From the NCBI GenBank assembly GCA_949592205.1, contig CATIUR010000003.1:148350759-148414758 (forward strand): a DNA stretch of 64,000 nucleotides. The letters are read 5' to 3'. A program made the position numbers and the translations under genes. The DNA is from Helichrysum umbraculigerum (taxonomy: Eukaryota; Streptophyta; Magnoliopsida; Asterales; Asteraceae). The notes below the pieces were generated by a model. The model worked only from the letters and a program-made list of their open reading frames with translations. It did no database searches and was not told the DNA's origin. Below, in pieces: positions 1 to 10,572 of this stretch (position 1 is the first letter of the stretch; each line of letters opens with the position of its first letter).

Positions 1-625
1 TAGCAGTTTTAAATAACTTACAACAAAAACAAAATACTTTATCAAGCTCTTTCGAGTAGATCAACCATTTTCTATCAATAGTATCACCGTTTCGTAGCTT
101 ACGTATATAATATTCACAAGAGAAGTGTCTACCTATTCCATCTTTTGGATAATTTAAATTATTTTCTCTAATAGGACCTTTGCTTACAAGTAAGTCTTTC
201 ATCTTTGAATCCAAACCGTCCCAACATCTCACATCAAAAATATTGTAATTAACTTTATCATAATCACAATTTTTAGGATTTTCCTTATCTTTTTCAATAT
301 GACTTCCATTATTTTCTTTATCATTAACATCATGTTCTTCATTATCATTAACATCATATTTTTTATTAATATTTTCAACCGGACTTTCAACATTTTCATT
401 AACATTAGCCTCATTATATTCTTGATTTTCAGTATTTATTGGATTTACGTTGTTGGTAGCCGTAGGGTTATCATTATTTTCATTGTTTTCTTCACCGGTA
501 TTGTTATTACTTTCTTGTCTAACCGCAAACCTATCTAAAGATCTTTGTAAAGATTGGGTAAGTTCTTCTTGTCTTTTCTTTCTTTTCCTATTTTGGGCAC
601 CTGATAGTTGTGAACGACGAAACAT
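1..625 (-). CDS. hAT-family transposase, N-terminal part (TTF zinc finger), runs off left edge
   Basis: The frame is open from an ATG at 623-625 to the window edge (208 codons). The N-terminus is basic (residues about 12-20, rich in K and R), followed by an Asn/Glu-rich low-complexity linker to about residue 125. From about residue 135 the sequence matches the TTF-type zinc finger of plant ZMYM1-like hAT transposases: YPKDGIGRHF, then RKWLIYSKELDKVFCFCCK. In this family the TTF domain comes before the catalytic RNase-H-like and hATC dimerisation domains, which would lie left of the window. No stop or frameshift is visible in the part present. Such proteins bind the transposon ends and cut and paste it in the nucleus. 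It could also be a domesticated relative, but the adjacent terminal repeat argues for a transposon. Confidence 0.85.
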   Translation of the reverse strand, partial: MFRRSQLSGAQNRKRKKRQEELTQSLQRSLDRFAVRQESNNNTGEENNENNDNPTATNNVNPINTENQEYNEANVNENVESPVENINKKYDVNDNEEHDVNDKENNGSHIEKDKENPKNCDYDKVNYNIFDVRCWDGLDSKMKDLLVSKGPIRENNLNYPKDGIGRHFSCEYYIRKLRNGDTIDRKWLIYSKELDKVFCFCCKLFKTA

Positions 626-1087
626 TCTAGACTAACTAAATAATAAATAATGTAGAAGATTTGAAACAAAAATACAACAGAATTATGGAAAGATAGAACC
701 TGATCACACGGATGAAGAGAAGAAGAGATGAAGATTAATCAGTTGAATAGTTGATTGCTGCTGGTTCTAGATCTCACGAACTGATGGACGCAACTCAAAA
801 GTCGAAAATTTTGATCGCAAACTTCGCTAACCGTTCGACTTTAATTCTATTTCCTAATATCATACGGAAAAAAAAAGTATGGCTGACATGTATTTTCTAT
901 TGGGCTTTTTAGGATTTTGTTGGAATTATGGGCTAAACAAATAAACTCTCATATATTTGAAGTTGGGCTTGAAATTTGTTACAAAAATGAACCTACCCTA
1001 ACAACAATTGGGCTATAATTCTGCTGCCCCTATATTTCTGCTGCCCTGGGCCATCGCCCATGAGGCCCACTAGGAGGGCCGGGCCTG
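1..1087 (-). mobile_element. hAT DNA transposon, 5' part with terminal inverted repeat
   Basis: Upstream of the transposase ATG is about 460 bp of non-coding sequence. It ends on the minus strand with CAGGCCCGGCCCTCCTAG (reading down from 1087), followed by GC-rich, self-complementary GGGCC/GGCCC stretches. A CAGGGCCGGCCC-type end is typical of plant hAT elements of this group. The end of the element is placed at 1087; the 8 bp just outside, 1088-1095 (GCATGAAA), are the expected target duplication. The other end lies outside the window, so this cannot be confirmed here. Confidence 0.75.
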
Positions 1088-1302
1088 GCATGAAACGGGT
1101 CATGTACGACTCGTAGCAAGTAGCAAGGTGTAACTCGTAGCAAGTAGCGAGATCGAACTTATGGTTCGAATAGCAAGTTAGAAAGCAAAAAAGATTCGAT
1201 GTTAGCAAGCAAGAGAATCGAATCAAGCAAAAGTAGCAAGTTGAACGAAGCAAGCAAGTAGCAAGTTGAACGGGTCAAGATCATCAAGATTAAGAGGGAG
1301 AA
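1088..1302 (+). mobile_element. 3' internal remnant of a copia-type LTR element with AGCAAG repeats and polypurine tract
   Basis: This short piece lies between the hAT end and an LTR. It has many degenerate AGCAAG repeats (about 1115-1270) and ends in a purine-rich tract, AAGAGGGAGAA at 1292-1302, directly before a TGTTGGG LTR start. That is the expected polypurine tract layout for a plus-strand element. The rest of the element lies left of the hAT insertion or was lost. Confidence 0.6.
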
Positions 1303-1644
1303 TGTTGGGTTTAATCTTGATGTTTGCATGAAGTGAGTTTTGCATGAGCATGGGAGTGTTGCAAGTTTGCATGTTCCTGTAAATGGGTTATGCATGTGCA
1401 AGTGGACATGTGAAAGAGAATGGGTTTGGTGGCTACGCATGGGTGACCAAATCATTAGCATGACATGGAATAGTATGTATGCATGAATATAGTATGTATG
1501 TAGGTCATGTTTGACCGGTTATTATTGCATGATTGTAGGATGCATGTATGTGGGTGTAAGTCTATATATAGACTTTTAATATATGAATGAAATGTGCTAA
1601 GTTGTAGTGTAAGTGTGTGTTTGCTTTTCACACTAAAACCTTCA
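1303..1644 (+). repeat. 3' LTR of a copia-type element, about 342 bp
   Basis: The LTR starts TGTTGGGTTTAATC right after the polypurine tract. A TATA box (CTATATATAG) lies at 1562-1571. The first 250 bp have about ten GCATG cores, many as TGCATG (RY motif). The right end is put at the CA of 1643-1644, where BAHD coding sequence begins on the other strand. With no second LTR in the window, this end is uncertain by a few bases. It truncates the acyltransferase gene. Confidence 0.6.
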
Positions 1645-2188
1645 TAGTTGTGGCTATGTTTAGACATGGCTTAGTACAGTTGCCAAAGTAGGTTGCAGGG
1701 ATTGGAGGATCCACACGTGCCCTGCAATTGACTGGAAAAATAAACGCATCTAACTCAGTCTTGCATGATTTAGCAAGACAAGTCCAGATATAAGCACATG
1801 ATACCGTAAAAGAAGATACGTATGATATAGTTGGCAGATTGGTTGAAACCAACTTCTTCAGGCGACTAATCATACTTGGAGTCATGATAAAAGTGGCCCT
1901 AACTTTATCACTTGGTCCAGAAAGGTGTTGGGGTTGATACTCTTTGTACAAATTAAAGTTTCAACACTTACTCTTTTAAGAATCTTTTCATCTTGTTTCC
2001 GATAACTGATTACTCTATTATAAAAAGGGAGTGAACCTTTCGCGAGAAATATCTCATCCGAACCATATCGAGAAATCAATGCCCACGCCTTAGAAAATCA
2101 AGATGAGTGCTAACATCGCCTACACTGTGAAGAATAGTCATACCGATGGAAATACCATGATCCGGAAAGAGTGTTACCTGGACAGAGA
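1645..2188 (-). pseudogene. BAHD acyltransferase pseudogene, middle segment
   Basis: Read on the minus strand, this continues the gene whose first 153 codons lie at 9605-10063; an LTR element separates the two. Visible are the BAHD catalytic motif HxxxD as HSVGD (2115-2129), GSLPFYNRV, the LSGPSDKVRATF stretch, a VSSFTVSCAYIWTC segment and YFGNC, all typical of plant malonyl- or acyl-CoA:flavonoid-glycoside acyltransferases. Two frameshifts are evident, near 2090 (frame otherwise ends at a TGA after the HxxxD helix) and near 1950. The sequence stops just after YFGNC at the LTR, so the C-terminal DFGWG motif is absent. The gene is dead. Confidence 0.85.
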
Positions 2189-3081
2189 TGAAGGGTTTTA
2201 ATAGAATTTATACGTTATAAAAGTTTTAATCTTTATTAACTGTTAATACAATTAATGATGCGGAAGCTTATAAAAACATTTAATCATATTAAATCAACCC
2301 TTAGCCAAGATCTATAATTTTCATAATAAAACTTGTACATAATTAATTACACGTAATTAATAAGATAAGAAGAAAACGTTCTTACATTGAGTGCTCGGCA
2401 AGAACTTCAATCTTCTACTCGTTGCCCAAGTACGAGTCGACTTCTTCCTCTTGTTTCTTGAAATCGGCCAAGCTAGGGATACGTTAGGTATCCACCGATA
2501 ATTCACGGTTGAACGAACGGTAGTATTCTAAAGTGTGTACACTAAATACCAAACACAAGTACGCGATCGAATCACGAACTAAACCCTTGGATTGGGTAGG
2601 CCGACTTTCGGCTTGTGGTTTGGGTGGGGTTGGTCGACGGCAAGAGAGGGAAGGGAAAGGAGAGAAAAGATTAGGTTTTTGATCACCAAACAAATGAACC
2701 CCTAACCCTCCTTTTATAGGTTTAGTCCAACTTGTTTTCCAAGTTAATCAAACTAACACCTATAGTCCCTCTAATTTAATTACTTATTAAACCAATCCCA
2801 AAGTTAACAATTTACAATTGAAACCTTGTAGTTTAAATAATAATTAAGCTAGTAAATTTATTTACAAAACAAATTATAAATAAATTCCTTTAATAAATAA
2901 TTACATTTAATTATTTATACATTCGACCAAAAAATTCATTTCAACTAAATGAACGATATCAAATATCTAATTATAGTATCACACTACGTGTTCGGTTGTG
3001 CTCATCGGTGTGACCCTGCGGTGTTCATATGAAACTGGATTTGATATTAATTTTCGATAATATTAAGCACATAATCTTTCA
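2189..3081 (-). repeat. 3' LTR of the gag-only element
   Basis: This is an 893-bp copy with no indel relative to the right copy (constant offset of 6523). Substitutions noticed are two near 2407-2409 and one near 3053. It begins TG and ends CA. The small ORF inside it (2484-2693) is repeated identically in the other LTR and is not a gene. Confidence 0.9.
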
Positions 3082-3093
3082 GACTCCCACTTG
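3082..3093 (-). other. Polypurine tract of the gag-only element
   Basis: On the minus strand the bases just before the 3' LTR read CAAGTGGGAGTC, a purine-rich plus-strand primer site in the expected position. Confidence 0.7.
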
Positions 3094-5266
3094 TGCGAAA
3101 TATTAGCATCGGTAAATATCATGTACCTAAGGCGGTCCCTACCAGGACACTTAGGTTAACCAGATCAATGAAACAATCACTCCTCATAGCTATATAGCCT
3201 AGCTGAAATAAAATTCAAACGGTGAGGGTGTGGCTATTATCCTTTTGCACTTTCTTAAGATATTTTAGAGTATAAGGCATGGACCGTATCAACCTTCCAA
3301 TACTCAATTCCTATTTTCGATTACAGATTTGTACCGACTAAGCAAGTGACTTATCACTCGAGTATGGCCATACATTTCTTCAGTCCAAATCATCGACGGC
3401 CTAGGAGATATCTCTCTTGCTTCTATTCAAGAGTTGCAAAGTCCCATCTTGCGAGTTAAACTAGAAATCACAACATGTGTTCTTCGTCAGCCAACGAATA
3501 ACCGTTATGGATGCTCATTTACGAACACCGTTAGGTCTCATTAGAAACCAACTAGGTTCACATGCGAAAATCTAGCCTGCTCAGGTCAGAGGATAGTGCG
3601 CCACAATTGAGAATACCCATGACTATGGTCCACGAAGTATTCACTCAATATGTGGGTCAATCCAACATTTAATCGCATTAAGTGCTAGTGATCAGGCATC
3701 ACAAATTAACAGTGACTGTACCTTATCTGCAGGACAAGTTGCTACTTAAAGCTGTAACATACCATCTTTCACTATAACCGATCGCCCTATTGTAGTTCCC
3801 ACGACAACAAGCGGTTATGGATATGTGTCTCATACACTTTAGAATAAATTTGCATTTATTCATGGATACTAAAATATACTAAATATGAACAACATGAAGA
3901 TCTCGTCATATCTCAATGAGTCACACAACCTTAACATGCTACAGTTCATGGTTTCGGAATCGGGTCGTGATATATGAATATAATTAGAACTAATTCTAGT
4001 TAATCCATATCAACCATATTTACTAAGATGCATTTCTCCAAATATATCTTATTAAATATCTACCCACTAAACTTAAGTTAAAAGACTTTAAGCTTTATTT
4101 GTTGTAATCATAATTTGAATCTTTGTTAATGTAATCCAATGATCATTTCATATGTACACCGAAGTAAAACATATTGGATCATGATATCATTTATACAAAA
4201 CATTTACTATGACTAACCATTAATTCAACTTAATGAAATTGACTTCACAATGTATTTGATGTTTCCAAAAACTTGGATTTTAAAATTACTTTTAAACAAT
4301 CATCAAACCTTTTAAAGTCAACTTAACAATAAACTTTAATTCCTCAACAATAAAATTAACGAATTAATGTTCTTGTGAGATATTAAAATTTCCAATTAAC
4401 GCTCCCACTAAATCCAACAATAATTATGAATTCAATTTCTACATAACAAATCTCATGATTCATTTTAGAAATGATTCATAATATGCATTAATTAAATAAA
4501 CTAAGTCTTTGGTTTCATGATGTGTTTATAGAAAACACATTATCAATTTATTTCTCATAGACAAGAATAAATCAAACCACAACAAGTTTATTATTCCATA
4601 ATTAATTGACAACTCAATTTAATTGTATCTAATAAGTATATTAACTTATTCATACATTTTATGCATATAATAGATTCAATAATCTATAAGATTCAACAAT
4701 CTTGAAGTATTATTATTTAGTGCTAAGTTCAAACATTCATATTATATGGCAACTTACGTATTCAATAATTCACAATTATATAGATATCAATAAATAACAT
4801 GTATTACTCATAAACTCTTATCTTATAAAGATAAATTCTAAATGAGTCATACAATAAGATTGTTACATGTGGATTTCATTTTGGGATTTAAATATAAGTT
4901 TTAAAATAAAGAACATTTCAAAAACTTGTAAACACATTTCAAACATTATTTCAGAAACCAAACTTTAATATTAAATAACCAAAATATTTAAATATTCAAA
5001 AATAATTATCCAAGCTCAAAACGAGCAAATCATAATGTGAAAACCAATGTATGAAATAATATCCCAAAATATTAAAAATGAACTAATGTGCATAAAGCAC
5101 TTATTCTTCCACATCCAAGCTTCTCGAATTAATAACGCCATCTCTATAGCTCCACTTCAAGTGCTCCATTACTTCTTGACCCCTACAATAAAAATTGTAC
5201 ACATTAGATCAACCATCTAATATAGTCATGTGAAGTAAATAAACAATCCTTTATAGGATATCAATA
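3094..5266. other. Non-coding 3' internal region of the gag-only element
   Basis: This AT-rich stretch lies between the gag stop and the polypurine tract. I see no pol motif on either strand and no ORF with family features. The part nearest the LTR (3100-4000) is less AT-rich than the rest. Confidence 0.6.
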
Positions 5267-6124
5267 CTAACCAGAACTTTCAACACCATTCCTCTTATCA
5301 GCAAGATAATCGGGACAGTTCCTCCTTCAATGTCCAAGCTTACCACAATGAAAGCAATTATGCTCGGCTTTGGACACTTTGGCTTTAGCTGCTGGCTTTG
5401 AAGTTGAATCAACATTCTTCTTCTTTCCCTTGTTGCCAAGGAACTTACGCTTCTTCTTTATACCCTCATCACGAATCATAAGCACATCTTTAGTCTTGAC
5501 GGGTTCCATATCCCGTTGAGCAGTTTTCAACATTTGATGCAACTCATGGATCGTCCTTTCCGTATTGTTCATATTGTAATTGAGCACAAATTGCTTGTAC
5601 TCCTTACTCAATGAACCAAGAATCATATCAATAGCCAATTCTTGCGGAAAGGCATGACCAAGTCTTTCAAGACGGTTAAGATGTCCTATCATCTTCACAA
5701 CATGGGCACTCACATCAGATCCCTCGGCCATCTTGCAACTATTCAAATCCTTAGTGGCGTCGAACCTTTCGGTTCTAGCAGTGGATTGAAAAGTTTCCCT
5801 CAAACGACGTATCAAATCATACGCCGTTGTCTCCATGTAGTTAACTTGGAGTTCGGGAGACATAGTAGCAAGCATCAAACATTGCACGTCGAGAAGATCG
5901 TTCTCATGCTTGGTGTGAGCATTTCTAACGTCTTCGGCGGCATCATTTGGTGGCGCGGGACCAAGAGGTGTCTCGAGCACATACCACTTTCGTTCATGGC
6001 GAAGGACAATCTGAAGATTTCTTTCCCAATTATGAAAGTTAGGCCCGGTCAACTTATCCTTCTCAAGGATGGAACGAAGAGACAAGTTCATGGTAGTGTT
6101 CGCGTTAATGTTGTTATTAGCCAT
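5267..6124 (-). pseudogene. gag: Copia-type gag with one nonsense codon in the zinc knuckle
   Basis: The ATG at 6122-6124 opens a 265-residue frame with a copia gag fold: a FHNWERNLQIVL segment near residue 30, a helical UBN2-like body, a Lys-rich patch (about 218-250) and a CFHCGKLGH zinc knuckle at the end. The frame stops at TGA (5327-5329), exactly where the knuckle needs Trp. The same frame goes on with RRNCPDYLADK, so the last Cys of CX2CX4HX4C is present beyond the stop, and a natural TAG comes at 5267-5269. The original product was thus about 285 residues. Gag packages the element's RNA into cytoplasmic particles. The nonsense codon is probably a late G-to-A change. Confidence 0.85.
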
Positions 6125-8696
6125 CTACATTAAAACAAACAAACTTTAGTTATTCCAATTTAAACTCTTAATAATTCATAAACCCAAATAGAACTATTAA
6201 GCTAGGATCCGACATTCACACTAAAGTGTGCCCTCAACGAAGGCTGCAATGACACACAATAGCTTTTTAGGTAGATCACCTATCAATTGCATCACATATA
6301 CAATTCCTAGACGCTTGAGATTCCAAATTTATTATTTGGGTATATTTAATCTCAACTTACACCTTGGGCCAAGTCTCACTTGGAATCACCAATAGACCAA
6401 ACCATTTGCTAACTGTGGGGAACCGGCCATCTTCTCAAGTGGATATCGCGGCCCTTTCACTTCACCCTAATCGAATACATCCATGCCCACCAGCGGAGGC
6501 GGCAAAGGACACGGAGTCGAGTTCGGTATGAATGTCCACAAATGGAGGGTGCTTACGGTCTTAAATTAAATAGGGTTTTAGGTCTTAATTCTCTAATTAA
6601 ACCTACTTCGGTATTTTTCTTAACTTTAAACTAATTTCAAAAAAAAAAATTACTTTTATAAACTATGCATGAGTTTACATACGAAGCTTTTAATAAAACA
6701 CGACCCTTAGGAAATCATCAAGTTTAAACCATTTCCTAGTTTTTATTTATCATATTAAAAACAAGCGTTTTATTAACCTTTTAATAATGCGTTCATCCTA
6801 GAGGAATCAACATTTCATAAATGCGCTCACTCGATAATACACATTATTCAATGTTTTATTTATGTCCTAATTATTAATCTAACAATTCACCAATCATTCA
6901 AATAATTAAACATGCATAGACATAAAATAAAACATATTTAATATAGTGCCATAGCCTTGCCATAATCTAAGTTTGATTTCCGTGAGCCATTACTCAAATC
7001 AAGGGTCAACCTAAGGGACAAACAACACACATGGTTGGCATTCTTGATCTTCGTGCTCCCACTAGCTCCAATGACTCCTCATCACTTCATGGAAAGCTAA
7101 GACTCCTTGTTGTTGCTCCTTTTTCTTTTGGACTCCATCTTCTTTTGTATTTACATTTTACAAACAAAATCTGAACTACCTTTTACACAAAAACTAAAAC
7201 TACATTTTCATATAAAACGAAATTACAAAATAAATGGGGTTGTAAGTGACACGCATGTCTCCCCTTAAACCAAAAGAAAAATACAACACAGCTAAAATAA
7301 TCACAACCACGCAGTTTATATATTAGGTCAAAGATTGGCTCGGCTATGGTCACAACTCATACAACAATTATAATCACAATTATAAAACTATAATGGAAAC
7401 TTAAACTATAGTTTGCTTAGGGCGTTATATTGGATACATGCATTATCTAATAAACGCACCTATTCAAGACATACAAACTACGAGTTCCATTATATATTCT
7501 TTATCTTTGTATCACATACAACAATTAATAATTGTCTATTTACAATTCTATTGAATTATAAACTAACAACTATTATTTAATTAGTTTCTTGATTTATTGC
7601 TTCTTTGACTTAACTTTTAAATAGAATTAACATGTTTGACCGAAAATTACTCTTTCTTTTAAAACACACTTTTTAAACAATATTAATTTAAAAACATGTC
7701 AATTTTATTTAAACCTTTTAAAACGTTACTTTAGTGAGTTTCAAAAATACTAACTTGTTTTAGTGACACTAGTTTTAATTAGGTTTACTTAAAACATTAA
7801 TTTATACAAAATTAGGATTTCACATAAAACCTAATTTGTACAAGTTCACTAATCAAAATCATACAAAGTTTCATAAACCCTAGATTTTTGATTAGACACA
7901 TGTTTTACGGACCTTATCACAATTCTTCTAACAATTCTTTTAATAATCCAAAATCAATATCTTAAGGTTTAATAACCCTAGACTTGATCTTGCTAAAAGA
8001 TATAAAATATATTAGCCAAAATCGACTAATCCATGGGTTCAATAAAAAACCCTAAATCGATTTTGCTAAAGGTCTTGTACCTTTATAAAAACCAATTTAA
8101 GCTTAGATTTTCATAAAACCTAGTTGATCATATCATTGGATTAAAGATATGGATTTGTAACAACCTTACAAAAATCGGCTATAACAAGTAGTCAAACTCT
8201 TGTATCAATTTCTTGATTACTAAATCAATTATTAAGTGTACTAGATTTTGTTAGGATATCAAATACCTAATACTTATGCCAAAAACGATTTTCCTAGGGG
8301 TTTGGGTAAACCCTAAAATCGATTTTGCACAAGTTTAAATCAACACAATTAATATTAATTTAAAGCAAGAAGATTTAACCGTTAGTTTTCAGGTTAAAAT
8401 ATTCAAACCATTAATTAACAAAACTTGGCATGACTTTGGTTATGGTGTTTAAACACCATATACTAAAATCGATCAAACAAGGTTTCACATAAACCTTGGA
8501 GCAATTTTAGTACAACCAAATCATACCTATTTTATATTAATCGCGAATAACCAATTTATGCGCGTTGTTTAAATATTTAACAAACTACACAGTTTAACCG
8601 ATTACAAGAAAGGTAGAAGAAGAGATTGCAATAATTAAAACTTCAATTAAAAGAAGCATACAAGAAACTTAATTACAGTTTTACTAGAAAATAACC
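6125..8696. other. Long 5' leader of the gag-only element, no gene seen
   Basis: About 2.6 kb lies between the primer site and the gag ATG. It is AT-rich with scattered short ORFs and no conserved protein motif. A leader this long is unusual for an ordinary copia element and fits a derivative whose non-coding space has grown. Confidence 0.6.
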
Positions 8697-8710
8697 TGGC
8701 TCTGATACCA
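8697..8710 (-). other. Primer binding site, tRNA-Met type
   Basis: The plus strand reads TGGCTCTGATACCA, so the element strand has TGGTATCAGAGCCA one base inside the 5' LTR. This matches the 3' end of plant initiator tRNA-Met and fixes the element's orientation as minus. Confidence 0.85.
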
Positions 8711-8711
8711 C

Positions 8712-9604
8712 TGAAGGGTTTTAATAGAATTTATACGTTATAAAAGTTTTAATCTTTATTAACTGTTAATACAATTAATGATGCGGAAGCTTATAAAAAC
8801 ATTTAATCATATTAAATCAACCCTTAGCCAAGATCTATAATTTTCATAATAAAACTTGTACATAATTAATTACACGTAATTAATAAGATAAGAAGAAAAC
8901 GTTCTTACATTGAGTGCTCGGCAAGAACATTAATCTTCTACTCGTTGCCCAAGTACGAGTCGACTTCTTCCTCTTGTTTCTTGAAATCGGCCAAGCTAGG
9001 GATACGTTAGGTATCCACCGATAATTCACGGTTGAACGAACGGTAGTATTCTAAAGTGTGTACACTAAATACCAAACACAAGTACGCGATCGAATCACGA
9101 ACTAAACCCTTGGATTGGGTAGGCCGACTTTCGGCTTGTGGTTTGGGTGGGGTTGGTCGACGGCAAGAGAGGGAAGGGAAAGGAGAGAAAAGATTAGGTT
9201 TTTGATCACCAAACAAATGAACCCCTAACCCTCCTTTTATAGGTTTAGTCCAACTTGTTTTCCAAGTTAATCAAACTAACACCTATAGTCCCTCTAATTT
9301 AATTACTTATTAAACCAATCCCAAAGTTAACAATTTACAATTGAAACCTTGTAGTTTAAATAATAATTAAGCTAGTAAATTTATTTACAAAACAAATTAT
9401 AAATAAATTCCTTTAATAAATAATTACATTTAATTATTTATACATTCGACCAAAAAATTCATTTCAACTAAATGAACGATATCAAATATCTAATTATAGT
9501 ATCACACTACGTGTTCGGTTGTGCTCATCGGTGTGACCCTGCGGTGTTCATATGAAACTGGATTTGATATTAATTTACGATAATATTAAGCACATAATCT
9601 TTCA
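8712..9604 (-). repeat. 5' LTR of the gag-only element
   Basis: This is the partner of 2189-3081, 893 bp, TG...CA, next to the primer site and the AGAGA target duplication at 9605-9609. Confidence 0.9.
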
Positions 9605-10063
9605 AGAGAAGACCGGGATTTTTTTGTAATCAGATAGTTTAGCACATTTTTCAAGTGGAGGTATAAGATGGTAAAATTTATCACAATTTCTAGGATGGTT
9701 TCCTGTAAGATCATTGAAATCAAGATTACATTCCGAATACGTGACGTTCAAATGATCACCTTGGACGTAACGAATTTCAGGTTTTCTTGTTGGAGCAGGA
9801 AATATGATCAAGTTACCAGCGTAAGGGAAAAAATGTTGAAGGGTGATTGATAGTGAGTGATTTAGAGTGGGAAGTATCGTGCTAACAAACTCAGTCCTTG
9901 AAAGGCCCGGGAGGTCGTAGAAGAAAACATTATGAAGAGGAGGTCTGGGAAGCCAGACCATGTCAAAGAAAGTCAACACCAGTGACCTGTTTTGTAAGGT
10001 GGAAGGTGGTGGTGATACTTTGGATACTTGAACAACATTCATGATGGGTGATGAAGAAGCCAT
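9605..10063 (-). pseudogene. BAHD acyltransferase pseudogene, N-terminal 153 codons
   Basis: The ATG at 10061-10063 opens a frame whose start resembles plant BAHD malonyl/coumaroyl transferases of flavonoid glycosides: an MNVVQVSKVSPP opening, LTFFDMVWL, LPGLSRTEF, HFFPYAGNL and IRYVQGDHL. These enzymes transfer acyl groups from acyl-CoA to sugar hydroxyls of anthocyanins and other phenolic glycosides in the cytosol. The frame breaks at the LTR element boundary, and the reading frame matches that of 2183 downwards, so the insertion hit an open frame. Frameshifts in the other half mean the gene may already have been dead or died later. The specific substrate cannot be told. Confidence 0.85.
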
Positions 10064-10572
10064 TATATTGCAATATATAGGAGTTTTCTAATTATAAACT
10101 CCATTTTGAAGCTGCTTTTTGTACCTAACTCCTCTGGCTGCAGGAACAAGAACCATATTCTATTTCACGTATAATTTACAATATCATAAGGACCAAGATA
10201 TAGTACGTTAATAAGAACATTGACTTTATGAATATTGTGCATTATTTAATGAATAGATATAAAAAATAGACATAAACCGATGTTAATATTGTTAGCGGGT
10301 TATTATTTAGATATGTCTATTTCGGAACAAAAATAGTTATATTAGTTTATAAAATAATTAGGTATATATACAATTAAAAAGTTAGTGTTACGTATGTTGT
10401 AAAATTCGGATACTCGAATGGTTTAAGGAGTTATGTACGAACGTAAACAAGGATCTTTGCCTTAGAAATATAGTTTTTATTTAGTGATTATAAAATTACT
10501 TTAAAATTGTTTAAGATTTATATAAGTAGTTCAATTTATATTACCTTTATACCATATCCATATAAAAAAAAA
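10064..10572. other. AT-rich region upstream of the BAHD gene
   Basis: This would hold the BAHD promoter (minus strand). I see no convincing TATA box at the right distance and no other feature. Confidence 0.4.

Larger units (their letters stand above)
2189..9604 (-). mobile_element. Gag-only LTR retrotransposon (TR-GAG type), complete, inserted in the BAHD gene
   Basis: Two 893-bp direct repeats (2189-3081 and 8712-9604) start TGAAGGGTTT and end ATCTTTCA. They flank a 5.6 kb internal region and are bounded by a 5-bp target duplication AGAGA (2184-2188 and 9605-9609). A primer site complementary to initiator tRNA-Met lies inside the right LTR and a polypurine tract inside the left one, so the element runs on the minus strand. 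The only coding region is a copia-type gag; protease, integrase, reverse transcriptase and RNase H are absent. This matches terminal-repeat elements with a GAG domain, which need an autonomous partner's enzymes. I noticed only about three LTR differences by eye, so the insertion is young. Confidence 0.9.

Noticed and set aside
2484..2693. 69-codon ORF, repeated identically at 9007-9216
   Set aside because: Both copies lie at the same place in the two LTRs of one element; duplication explains the conservation and no motif is seen.
5642..6133. 163-codon plus-strand ORF
   Set aside because: It is the antisense shadow of the gag gene at 5267-6124.
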